In this document: piece by piece, positions 1-7,545 of the stretch
How the letters are laid out: each line of letters starts with the position of its first letter
Numbering within the stretch: the first letter of the stretch is position 1
Made by a program: the position numbers and the translations under genes
The notes under the pieces: model-generated
Database searches by the model: none
Seen by the model: the letters and a program-made list of their open reading frames with translations, nothing else
Told to the model about the DNA's origin: nothing
Assembly (NCBI RefSeq): GCF_042767895.1
Contig: NC_091559.1
Location: 2,433,370 to 2,448,369, forward strand
Reading direction: 5' to 3'
Source: Penaeus vannamei
Lineage: Eukaryota; Arthropoda; Malacostraca; Decapoda; Penaeidae
Length of the DNA: 15,000 nucleotides

Positions 1-410
1 GGAGGAGAGTGAAAGGGGGAGAGTGAAAGGAGGAGGGAGGGGATAGGGGAGGAGAGTGAAAGGAGGGGGAGGAGGAAGGAGGAGAGAAGAGAGGGGATAG
101 GGGAGGAGAGTGGAAGGGGGAGAGAGGGATGAAGAGAGGGGATAGGGGAGGAGAGTGAAAGGAGGGGAAGGGGGAGGGAGGGATGAAGAGAGAGGATAGG
201 GGAGGGAGAGTGAAAGGAGGGAAAGGGGGAGGGAGGAAAGAAGAGAGGGGATAGGGGAGGAGAGTGAAAGGAGGGAATCCTTGAAGGAGGGGAAGGAGGA
301 AGGAGAGAGAGGAAGATAGTGAAAAAGGAGAAAGGGAGGAGAGGGGAAATTGGAGACGTATGAAAAGATGAAAGGAGGGGAAGGGTGGAGAGGAGGAAAG
401 GGAGTCTTAT
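1..410. repeat. Degenerate purine-rich minisatellite, ~54-bp unit
   Basis: The strand is almost entirely A and G. A recurring core GATAGGGGAGG followed by GAGAGTGAAAGGAGG appears with GATAG at 42, 96, 141, 195 and 250, so spacings are 54, 45, 54 and 55 bp. The units vary by small insertions and G-run slippage. After about 280 the periodicity fades into plain purine-rich DNA with occasional T. The array probably continues upstream of the window, since position 1 is already inside it. No coding capacity is supported. Confidence 0.75.
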
Positions 411-620
411 AGATTGAGGTTGAGGGAGGGTAAAAAATGTAGGAAGAGGGAAAAAAACAAAAACAAAAGGAAAAAGACGAAGTGGAAGAAGAATGGAGGT
501 GAGAGGAGGGAGGGAAGGAGTAAATGGACAAAGAGAAGAAATAAATTAAGACGGAGTGACATGAATAAAAACAAAAGAGAGGGAGAGAGAGAAGAGGGGG
601 TCAAACACAAGATACAGAGA
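411..620. other. A/G-rich low-complexity DNA, no gene seen
   Basis: Purine-rich, A-heavier than the flanking arrays, with AAAAACAAAAAC-like stretches and no clear period. Frames are open on both strands only because T is rare. Nothing recognisable. Confidence 0.6.
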
Positions 621-1250
621 AAGTGCGAGAGGCGGAGGAAGGAGGAGAGAAAGCGAAGGAGAGCTGGAAGAGGGAAGGAGAGAAAGGGAAAGAAAGACAA
701 AAGAAAGAGCAAGTGTGAGAGGCGGAGAAAGGAGGAGAGAAAGCGAAGGAGAGCTGGAAGAGGGAAGGAGAGAAAGGGAAAGAAAGACAAAAGAAAGAGC
801 AAGTGCGAGAGACGGAGAAAGGAGGAGAAAAAGCGAAGGAGAGCTGGAAGAGGGAAGGAGAGAAAGGGAAAGAAAGACAAAAGAAAGAGCAAGTGTGAGA
901 GGCGGAGAAAGGAGGAGAGAAAGCGAAGGAGAGCTGGGAGAGGGGAAGGAGAGAAAGGGAAAGAAAGACAAAAGAAAGAGCAAGTGCGAGAGGCGGAGAA
1001 AGGAGGAGAGAAAGCGAAGGAGAGCTGGAAGAGGGAAAGAAGAGAGAAAGGGAGAGAAAGACAAAAGTAAGAGCAAGTGCGAGAGGCGGAGAAAGAAGGA
1101 GAGAAAGCGAAGGAGAGCTGGAAGAGGGAAAGGGAGAGAAAGACAAAAGAAAGAGCGAGCGCGAGAGGCGGAGAAAGGAGGAGAGAAAGCGAAGGAGAGC
1201 TGGAAGAGGGAAGGAGAGAGAAAGGGAGAGAAAGACAAAAGAAAGAAAGG
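621..1250. repeat. 90-bp tandem array, seven copies
   Basis: The marker GAGCTGG recurs at 661, 751, 841, 931, 1022, 1115 and 1197, giving spacings of 90, 90, 90, 91, 93 and 82 bp. The first four copies differ by only a few substitutions (for example GTGCGAGAG versus GTGTGAGAG). The later ones carry indels in the AAGGAGAGAAAGGG segment. The 90-bp unit equals 30 codons, so a Lys/Arg/Glu-rich frame runs through the early copies on + and a Ser/Leu/Phe-rich frame on -. The 91, 93 and 82-bp copies shift frame without obvious compensation, which argues against a constrained protein. Confidence 0.93.
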
Positions 1251-1268
1251 GCGAGCGAGCGAGCGAGA
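1251..1268. repeat. (GCGA)n microsatellite
   Basis: Four to five GCGA/GAGC units directly after the last 90-bp copy, probably slippage within its GCGAGCG end. Confidence 0.7.
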
Positions 1269-1270
1269 GA

Positions 1271-1550
1271 AGCTGTGCGGGGAGGGGGTCGAGCTGTCTC
1301 CAGTGCATCCAAAGTGTCGATTTAAAACTTGGCAGCTGGTGCGGGAGGCGGCATGGAGATTTTCACACGAGAGAAACAAGTGGGAAGCCTTCTCAGATCG
1401 AGGCCGATTCGGCGATGCTTACAAGGCGGAAATAACAACATCTTGCCAGACAAAGAAAGCGGGTTTTTTTTTATGTGTGTGTGCGCGCGACGAGGGGAGG
1501 TCTTTTAAAGCGGGGGGTCGGGCATACGGGACAGGCATAGGGCGGCATTT

Positions 1551-1551
<1 letters not shown>
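1271..1551. other. Non-repetitive spacer, no gene recognised
   Basis: Mixed-composition sequence between the 90-bp array and the microsatellite block. It contains a short perfect palindrome, GCCGA-T-TCGGC, at 1403-1413, and a short GTGTGTGTGCGCGCG stretch near 1475-1490 with alternating purines and pyrimidines. A + strand frame continues out of the upstream purine array through this interval, but it matches no family I know and ends in a TG repeat. Confidence 0.5.
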
Positions 1552-1584
<33 letters not shown>

Positions 1585-1592
1585 TTTTTTTT

Positions 1593-1674
<82 letters not shown>
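1552..1674. repeat. Compound microsatellite (ATT)n-T15-(TG)39
   Basis: About nine ATT units to 1583, a T run to 1597, then an uninterrupted TG dinucleotide tract from 1597 to 1674 (78 bp, 39 units). Long perfect TG tracts can adopt left-handed Z-DNA. The length without interruption suggests an actively slipping, polymorphic locus. Confidence 0.97.
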
Positions 1675-1676
<2 letters not shown>

Positions 1677-1806
1677 ACTGTTGTTCTTCGGTCTGGCGGG
1701 GTTGGGTTATTGATTCTTGTCCTTTTGTTTCATTTAGCTGTTCATATTCTGTTTTTTTTTGTATTCAAGTGTTCTCGCATTTACGACAGTTAGCTCGCCT
1801 GTAATT
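1675..1806. other. Unique spacer between complementary TG and AC tracts
   Basis: A 132-bp T-rich, non-repetitive sequence with no recognised motif. It would be the loop of a TG/CA fold-back. Confidence 0.5.
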
Positions 1807-2130
<324 letters not shown>

Positions 2131-3100
2131 CACAAAAACAACCATGACAGAATTAATGCCTGCCTGGGGCGAAGGGTATTGACACAAGACGCACGCGCTC
2201 CTAAGAAAGACTTAATAAAGAAAGGCAAGAAAATTATCTCAGTCCCGGGGATTGGCGATAGACAAAGAAACAAAGGGAGGCTTCGGCAAAACAAACAAAC
2301 AGACGTGAAATGGGGTTGCGGATGGACGGAGAGGAAGCGGGGGTAAACAGCAAACAAGCAAATGAGATAGAGAGAGACAAAGATCAAGGTAAGGAACAAA
2401 GCGATAATGGACAGGGGGAGACAAAGAGCTGGATACAAATAACACGAGCAATAAAAGTGACGAAAAACGGAACGGAGAAGCGAGGAAGGCGAAGGAGAAG
2501 GAAGTAGAGCAATAAAAAGGCGGAAGAGATACATACGGATAAAGTGGACACGAAGAGATAATGGAATATACTTTTTTATGATTTCCTATAGGCATACGAG
2601 AGCGATGGACAAAGAAAACCATTGCCAGTGCAGGAAAGAAGAGAGACGTAATGGGATAATTTGATAAATGGGAGGTAGTGAAGCATAGAAGGACAACATA
2701 TGCACCGCAGGAAGAAATGGGAGTCGTAAAATGTAATGATGGCAGATAAGAACAGGATGGATGGATAATGAAAGAACGGAGATGAGGCCAAGTGAACCAG
2801 AAGAACAAAAGAGAAAGAGATAGGCCGAGAGACCGAAGACGGGGGAGCAAACACCGGCCAATAAAGAAGAAGAGACCAAGAGACAAAGAGAGAGAGAAAG
2901 GGCCATCGGAGAGTCGAGTTCGGAAACAAAGGCGAGTGGACAAAGAGGCGTTTGACTCGCAAAGAACGAAAGGAAGAGCAGTAACAAAGAAAGCAGAGAT
3001 TGCAAATAAACAGAGAGACGGACTGACTGACGAGGGAGGCGGTAATGATATCCGCGGCGGATTAAGGAGAGAAACAAAGAGTCTCGTCCCGTTGATCAAG
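2131..3100. other. A/G-rich non-repetitive interval with ACAAAG motif cluster; no gene recognised
   Basis: About 970 bp with no tandem period but a strong + strand purine bias. The hexamer ACAAAG occurs eleven times on the + strand, at 2262, 2270, 2377, 2396, 2421, 2609, 2883, 2926, 2940, 2984 and 3074. Frames on the - strand reach almost 290 codons but consist of Ser, Leu, Phe and Pro from pyrimidine-rich codons and match no family I know. The interval could be an old, eroded (GACAAAGA)-like repeat or a regulatory segment. Confidence 0.5.
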
Positions 3101-3420
3101 AGGGAAGAAGAAGAAGAGGAAGGAGAAGGAGAGAGGCGGAGAGATGGTGTGCCTCGGCGCGGGCGAAAAGGCGGAGGGAGAGAGGGAGAGGGGGAGAAGG
3201 AGGAGGAGGGGGAGAGGGGGAGGGGGAGGGGGGAGAGAGAGAGGGAGGAAGAGGGAGAAGGAGGAGGAGGGGGGGGGGAGAAGGAGGAGAGAGAGAGGGA
3301 GGGAGAGGAAGAGTGTGGGAGAAAGGGAGAAGAGAGAGGAGGGGAGAGGAGAGGAAGAGGGAGAGGAGAAAGAGAGAGAGTGAGAGAGGGAAAGAGGGGG
3401 TGAGAGAGAGAGAGTGAGAG
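3101..3420. repeat. Polypurine (GA/GGA/GGGA) low-complexity tract
   Basis: Dominated by GGAGAGGG and GAAGGAGG mixtures. Positions 3173-3313 are 141 consecutive purines with several G runs of four to nine. Such mirror-like R/Y tracts can form triplex (H-DNA), and the G runs can form quadruplexes. The tail after 3380 becomes GTGAGAGAGAG. Confidence 0.93.
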
Positions 3421-3504
3421 AGGTAGTCAGTGACTCAGTGAAAGAGTGAGTGATACACAAAAAGATGACAGTGTGAGTTGGCGAAAGAAAGCGATAGATA
3501 ATCG

Positions 3505-3582
3505 AGACGAAGAATAGAAACAAATGGAAAAGAGAGAGGGAGAGACGAAGAATTCTAAACAAATGGAAAAGAGAGAGGGAGA
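3505..3582. repeat. Two-copy direct duplication, ~38 bp
   Basis: AGACGAAGAAT begins at 3505 and again at 3543. Both copies continue through ACAAATGGAAAAGAGAGAGG, differing by a short indel near AATAG/AATTCT. A local tandem duplication of a non-simple sequence. Confidence 0.85.
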
Positions 3583-3790
3583 GAGAACAGGTGAGGGTCC
3601 AGAACGACAGGAGTAGGAAGACGCGAAGAGAACAAAGACGACACGAATTTACCGAACCAGTCAAAAGCCGACGAAAGGCGAGGGCGAGAAACGGAAGAGG
3701 AGAGGACCTTGGCGGCGGCGGCGGCGGGAGCGGGACAGTCCGGGAGATCGCGTGAGCATCATCGCCTGTGCATCATCGCCTGTGCTCGCC
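3583..3790. other. Short unique interval with (GGC)n and a 14-bp doublet
   Basis: Holds about five GGC units at 3711-3727 and an exact 14-bp tandem doublet, GCATCATCGCCTGT, at 3756-3769 and 3770-3783. Nothing gene-like is recognised. Confidence 0.6.
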
Positions 3791-4138
3791 CGTCAGTCAG
3801 TCGGTCGGTCGGTCGGTCAGTCAGGTAGTCAGTCAGTCAGTCAGTCGGTCGGTCGGTCGGTCGGTCGGTCAGTCCGTCAGGTAGTCAGTCAGTCGGTCAG
3901 TCAGTCAGTCAGTCAGGCAGGCAGGTAGTCAGTCAGTCAGTCAGGTAGTCAGTCAGTCAGGCAGGCAGGTAGTCAGTCAGTCAGGTAGTCAGTCAGTCTG
4001 TCTGTCAGGTAGTCAGTCAGTCAGTCAGTCAGGTAGTCAGTCAGTCAGTCCGTCAGTCAGGTAGTCAGTCAGTCAGTCAGGTAGTCAGTCTGTCAGTCAG
4101 TCAGGTAGTCAGTCAGTCAGTCCGTCAGTCAGTCAGTC
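3791..4138. repeat. (GTCA/GTCG)n tetranucleotide array with GGTA interruptions
   Basis: About 350 bp of GTCA units. Blocks of GTCG dominate at 3801-3818 and 3845-3868, and there are rare GTCT and GTCC variants. From 3820 on, the tract is punctuated by CAGGTAGTCAGTCAGT segments recurring every roughly 16-36 bp, a loose higher-order unit. The GTAG interruptions place TAG stops in the + frames, and the - strand reads TGACTGAC with TGA stops, so it cannot encode a protein. Confidence 0.96.
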
Positions 4139-4145
4139 GAGAGGG

Positions 4146-4404
4146 GGGGAAGGCTAGATCAGTAGCAACCCGAGGAGGTGTCATGGCGTCTGACACTATT
4201 TTTGGAGAAAAAAAAATATGGGATTTATTTTGATGACGTCACAAAAGTTCCGGATGCTTGGTGTGAATACGGTCGATCATTTTGGTCTCTTCAGTGTTCA
4301 AAGAGGAAGGGAAATAATGATTTTAATGGATATATTTTCACTGAACAATCATCTAAACAGACGCCACGACGCCTCCTCCAGTTGCTACTGACCTGGCCTT
4401 CCCC
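4146..4404. mobile_element. MITE-like element candidate with 47-bp terminal inverted repeats
   Basis: The left arm (4146-4192) starts GGGGAAGGCTAGATCAGTAG and ends ATGGCGTCTG. The reverse complement of the right arm (4358-4404) starts GGGGAAGGCCAGGTCAGTAG and ends GTGGCGTCTG. By hand alignment the arms match at 41 of 47 positions without gaps, and four of the six differences are transitions. The 165-bp interior is AT-rich and contains a TGACGTCA palindrome at 4234-4241 and a short TTCAGTG/CACTGAA inverted pair. AGTCGA occurs just outside both ends (4135-4140 and 4406-4411) and could be a target-site duplication, although the left copy lies at the edge of a GTCA array and may be coincidental. 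No transposase is encoded, which fits a non-autonomous DNA element. Superfamily not assigned. A simple fold-back created by inversion of a duplicated segment is the main alternative. Confidence 0.6.
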
Positions 4405-4463
4405 GAGTCGATCGCGAGGTGCCACGAGCGGCCGCGAGTACGAAGCGAGGAGAGAGAAAAAGC

Positions 4464-4840
4464 GAGAAAACCAGCGTGTATTTTTTTTATCTTTTAATTC
4501 TTATTTTATTTATTCTTTATGGCTGGTGAGATAAATCCATCGTGTATTTTTATTTATTTTTTATTTATTTTATTTTTTCTTTATGGCTGGTGAGAGAAAT
4601 CCAGGATTTAGCGTGTATTTTTATTTTTTCTATTTTTATTTTATTTTTTCTTTAGGGCTGGTGAGAGAAATCCAGCGTGTATTTTTATTTATTTTTTATT
4701 TATTTCTTTATTTTTTATGGCTGGTTAGCGTGTATTTTTATCTTTTTACTCTTATTTTATTTTTTCTTTATGGCTGGTGAGAGAAATCCAGCGTGTATTT
4801 TTATTTTATTTTTTTATTTATTTCTTTATTTTTTATGACT
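4464..4840. repeat. AT-rich minisatellite, ~53-71-bp unit, about six copies
   Basis: The core TTTATGGCTGGTGAGAGAAA followed by TCCAGCGTGTATTTTTATTT recurs. GGCTGGT or its variants stand at 4521, 4585, 4656, 4719, 4772 and 4837 (the last as GACTGGT), and a partial leading copy starts near 4464. Spacing varies because the T/A-rich half (TTTATTTATTTT) expands and contracts, and the fourth unit lacks GAGAGAAATCC. The last unit merges straight into the next array at GGTGATTATGTG. Confidence 0.93.
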
Positions 4841-4841
4841 G

Positions 4842-5580
4842 GTGATTATGTGTAACGGGATAACGAAAGAGAGGGAGAGAAAGGAGGGAGAGAAAGTGAT
4901 TATGTGTAACGGGATAACGAAAGAGAGGGAGAGAAAGGAGGGAGAGAAAGTGATTATGTGTAACGGGATAACGAAAGAGAGGGAGAGAAAGGAGGGAGAG
5001 AAAGTGATTATGTGCAACGGGATAACGAAAGAGAGGGAGAGAAAGTGATTATGTGCAACGGGATAACGAAAGAGAGGGAGAGAAAGGAGGGAGAGAAAGT
5101 GATTATGTGTAACGGGATAACGAAAGAGAGGGAGAGAAAGGAGGGAGAGAAAGTGATTATGTGTAACGGGATAACGAAAGAGAGGGAGAGAAAGGAGGGA
5201 GAGAAAGTGATTATGTGTAACGGGATAACGAAAGAGAGGGAGAGAAAGGAGGGAGAGAAAGTGATTATGTGTAACGGGATAACGAAAGAGAGGGAGAGAA
5301 AGGAGGGAGAGAAAGTGATTATGTGTAACGGGATAACGAAAGAGAGGGAGAGAAAGGAGGGAGAGAAAGTGATTATGTGTAACGGGATAACGAAAGAGAG
5401 GGAGAGAAAGGAGGGAGAGAAAGTGATTATGTGTAACGGGATAACGAAAGAGAGGGAGAGAAAGGAGGGAGAGAAAGTGATTATGTGTAACGGGATAACG
5501 AAAGAGAGGGAGAGAAAGGAGGGAGAGAAAGTGATTATGTGTAACGGGATAACGAAAGAGAGAAAGGAAAGAGAGAGAGA
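4842..5580. repeat. 54-bp tandem array, 14 near-identical copies
   Basis: AACGGGATAACG recurs at 4854, 4908, 4962, 5016, 5057, 5111, 5165, 5219, 5273, 5327, 5381, 5435, 5489 and 5543. Every interval is exactly 54 bp except one of 41 bp (5016 to 5057), where 13 bp of the GA-rich half are missing. Otherwise only a C-for-T change (TGTGCAAC) in two adjacent copies, plus a degraded last copy, disturbs the array. Because 54 is divisible by three, each strand shows a repeating 18-residue frame (VIMCNGITKERERKEGEK on +), but the 41-bp copy breaks the frame, so coding is not supported. The homogeneity indicates recent expansion or gene conversion, and copy number is likely to be variable. Confidence 0.98.
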
Positions 5581-5582
5581 GA

Positions 5583-5728
5583 AAAAAACAACAACAGCGT
5601 AATGCAGACAGGCAGATGGACTCGGCGAGGTAATCCCGCGGGATCCACTGACGTTATTAAAGACAAAAGGAGGAGTTCTGGACGTCACAAAACGCGCCTC
5701 GAGAGATGGGAATGTGAGCGCTCTCCCT
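5583..5728. other. Short unique interval
   Basis: Starts with a few ACA/AAC units, then unique sequence containing a 12-bp perfect palindrome ATCCCGCGGGAT at 5633-5644 and CRE-like half-sites TGACGTTA (5649) and GACGTCAC (5681). No gene is recognised. Confidence 0.5.
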
Positions 5729-5982
5729 CTCACCCCCCCACCCCCCACCCCCACTCAATCCAACCCCACCCCACCCCATCCCACCCCTAACCCCCCCTCA
5801 ATCCAACCCCACCCCACCCCATCCCGCCCCTAACCCCCCCTCAATCCAACCCCACCCCACCCCATCCCGCCCCTAACCCCCCCTTTCGAAGAGTAAATGC
5901 CCCGCTCCCCCTCACCCCCCCACCTCGCCCAGCCCCCCCTAACCCCCCCCCCCCCCTCCTTTCGAAGAGTAAATGCCCCGCC
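5729..5982. repeat. C-rich repeat cluster: 43-bp unit x3 plus 23-bp direct repeat
   Basis: TCAATCCAACCCCACCCC starts at 5755, 5798 and 5841, giving an exact 43-bp period; the unit ends CCCCTAACCCCCCC. A separate direct repeat, CTTTCGAAGAGTAAATGCCC, stands at 5883 and 5959, 76 bp apart, each following a C run. The complementary strand has many G runs of four or more, so quadruplex (and i-motif on this strand) formation is likely. Confidence 0.93.
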
Positions 5983-6175
5983 CGGAAACAATGCCGAGAC
6001 AAAGGCATTAATGCTCGTTGATTCTCAGACGCGAGGACCGATGCTTCTACACGCCCCCCCCCTCCCCTCCGCCACCCTCCACCCCCCACCCCCTGTCTCC
6101 TTCCCGAGCGATTCCCTGTCATCATCCCATCTTCTGACGGAGAAACAAAGGAGACGCACGCACGCCGAGTACGCA
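5983..6175. other. C-rich unique interval
   Basis: Mixed sequence followed by C-runs around 6055-6100. No period and no recognised gene. Confidence 0.45.
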
Positions 6176-6275
6176 GGGAGGGAAAGAGAGAGAAAGGGAG
6201 GGAGGGAGAGAGAGAGAGAAAGGGAGGGAGGGAGGGAGAGGGAGAGGAAGGGAGGAAAGAAGAGAGAGAGAAAGA
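6176..6275. repeat. (GGGA)n/(GA)n purine tract
   Basis: Alternating GGGAGGGAGGGAG and GAGAGAGAGA blocks. Only the purine register changes, with no longer unit. Confidence 0.9.
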
Positions 6276-6344
6276 TGGATAGACAAGTAGGCAAAGCTAG
6301 TAAAAAGAGTTTCATAGAACTAGAGAAAGACGATATATATTACG
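6276..6344. other. Short A-rich spacer
   Basis: Unique sequence between two purine blocks, including GATATATATTACG. Nothing recognised. Confidence 0.4.
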
Positions 6345-6642
6345 AATCGATTAAGAGAGAGAGAGAATAACACGCAGAATATGGAAGCGCGATTCGGGGA
6401 AAGAGAGAGAGTCTGGCGAAGGAGAAACGCGATAAAGAGGGAGAGAGAGAGAGAGAGAAAGAGGAATAGAGAGAGCGAGAGGGAGAGCGCGCGAGAGAGG
6501 AGGAGGAATAGAGAGAGCGAGAGGGAGAGCGCGCGCGAGAGAGGATGAGAGGAGAGAGAGAGAGGAGGAGGAATAGAGAGAGCGAGAGGGAGAGCGCGCG
6601 AGAGAGGAGGAGGAGGAGGAGGAGGAGGAGAGGGGGGGGGGG
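6345..6642. repeat. GA-rich block with GAATAGAGAGAGCG units, (GGA)n and G11
   Basis: GAATAGAGAGAGCGAGAGGG followed by AGAGCGCGCG starts at 6464, 6506 and 6571 (spacings 42 and 65 bp), so three copies of a GA/GC-rich unit are present. The third is followed by about eight GGA units (6604-6631) and an 11-base G run (6632-6642). Confidence 0.9.
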
Positions 6643-6800
6643 AGCGAGGGCCAGGCAGCGTCGGCAGAGCGGGAGCGCAATGTACCTTACGTACCGCGGG
6701 GTCAGGCCGAGCCCGGAGCCGCACGGGGGAGGGGGGGGTGTTGCATCTGCGGTTCTTGCGATCTCCCCGGCAACACTCGCGTCCGCTGCCCTGCTCAGGG
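6643..6800. other. GC-rich unique interval
   Basis: CpG-containing, non-repetitive sequence separating the purine block from the pentanucleotide array. No motif recognised. Confidence 0.4.
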
Positions 6801-6990
6801 TGGCTCGGCTCGGCGCGGCTTGCCTTGGCTCGGCTTGGTTTGTCTTGGCTTGCTTTGGTTCGGCTCGGCTTGCCTTGGCTCGGCTCGGCTTGCCTTGCCT
6901 TGCCTTGCCATGCCATAGCTCGGCTCGGCTCGGCTTGCCTTGCCTTCCCTTGGCTCGGCTCGGCTCGGCTTCCCTTGGCTCGGCTCGGCT
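6801..6990. repeat. (GGCTC/GGCTT/TGCCT)n pentanucleotide array
   Basis: About 190 bp built from 5-bp units, mainly GGCTC, GGCTT, GCCTT and TCCCTT variants. Clusters of GGCTCGGCTCGGCT alternate with TGCCTTGCCTT. The Arg/Leu/Gly/Ser/Ala frames across it arise from the 15-bp (three-unit) period and are not evidence of coding. Confidence 0.93.
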
Positions 6991-7248
6991 CTCTTTCTTC
7001 GTAGGCTTTTGTTCGGCGGCGGTGACTGCGGGTGCCACGGGAGGAGATTCGGCGGAATTCTCGTATTTATTCCTCCGTTTCCGCCGGGTAGATGTGTCCT
7101 CCCCCGGGAAGACTCTTCAGAGCGGGCGTCTCCTCGGAGGTAGCCTCACGCCCGCGATGCCTCCGGTCCCGCGCAGCCTCACGCCCACGGAGATGATTGA
7201 CCGCCGCGGAGGTGAAGGGAGAGAGGGGAGATAAGAGACACGCCGGAG
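6991..7248. other. GC-rich non-repetitive interval
   Basis: Unique sequence rich in CpG, with AGCCTCACGCCC present twice (7142 and 7174). No recognisable gene, although this is one of the few mixed-composition stretches. Confidence 0.45.
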
Positions 7249-7272
7249 GAGAGAGAGAGAGAGAGAGAGAGA
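7249..7272. repeat. (GA)12 microsatellite
   Basis: Uninterrupted GA dinucleotides ending at GACGACAGC. Confidence 0.9.
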
Positions 7273-7319
7273 CGACAGCGAGACAAAGGCGGCCGCTAAA
7301 CGCCCAAAACGTACCCACG

Positions 7320-7545
7320 CCGAGGGGGAGGCCGAGTGGGGGCGGGGGAGGGGGGTAGGAGGTGGGTCTGGGGAGGAGGGTGGGGAGGGGGGTAGGGGGC
7401 GATGGCGAAGCCGGGGTTACGAGGCTCGGGTCGGTGGAATAAATGGATTGGGGAAGGGCGGGTGGATGGGGCGGTGGATAGGGAGGAAGGGTTGGGTGGA
7501 TGGGGAGGAAGGGTGGGGTGGATGGGGCGGTGGATGGGCCGAGAG
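7320..7545. repeat. G-rich repeat, GGTGGATGGGG units, quadruplex-prone
   Basis: From 7320 to 7400 many G runs of three to six are separated by one to four bases. From 7455 to 7540 the unit GGTGGATGGGG, or shorter forms of it, appears about five times (near 7461, 7473, 7495, 7517 and 7529), with GGAAGGGT inserts. The + strand meets the usual G3+N1-7 quadruplex pattern many times over. Confidence 0.85.

Noticed and set aside
407..1379. Overlapping long open frames on both strands over the 90-bp array
   Set aside because: Purine-only DNA lacks the T (and its complement lacks the A/G combinations) needed for stop codons. Translations are pure Lys/Arg/Glu or Ser/Leu/Phe, and unit-length changes break the frame.
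2239..3099. Minus-strand frame of almost 290 codons, membrane-protein-like by hydrophobicity
   Set aside because: The Ser/Leu/Phe/Pro content is what CT-rich codons give. No signal peptide or family pattern, and other registers are similarly open.
4178..4534. 118-codon frame of mixed composition across the inverted-repeat element
   Set aside because: It begins with GTG rather than ATG, crosses the element boundary into the AT-rich minisatellite and shows no domain I know. The in-frame ATG at 4183 of the neighbouring register closes after 16 codons.
4842..5580. CRISPR array
   Set aside because: The 54-bp units are directly adjacent with no variable spacers, there are no cas genes, and the context is eukaryotic.
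4842..5602. 18-residue protein repeat VIMCNGITKERERKEGEK
   Set aside because: The 41-bp copy shifts the frame, both strands are equally open, and neither translation resembles a known protein repeat. A 54-bp DNA period explains it.
5755..5884. Telomeric repeat (CCTAA)n
   Set aside because: CCCCTAACCCC occurs only within a 43-bp unit three times. There is no uninterrupted CCTAA or CCCTAA tandem array.
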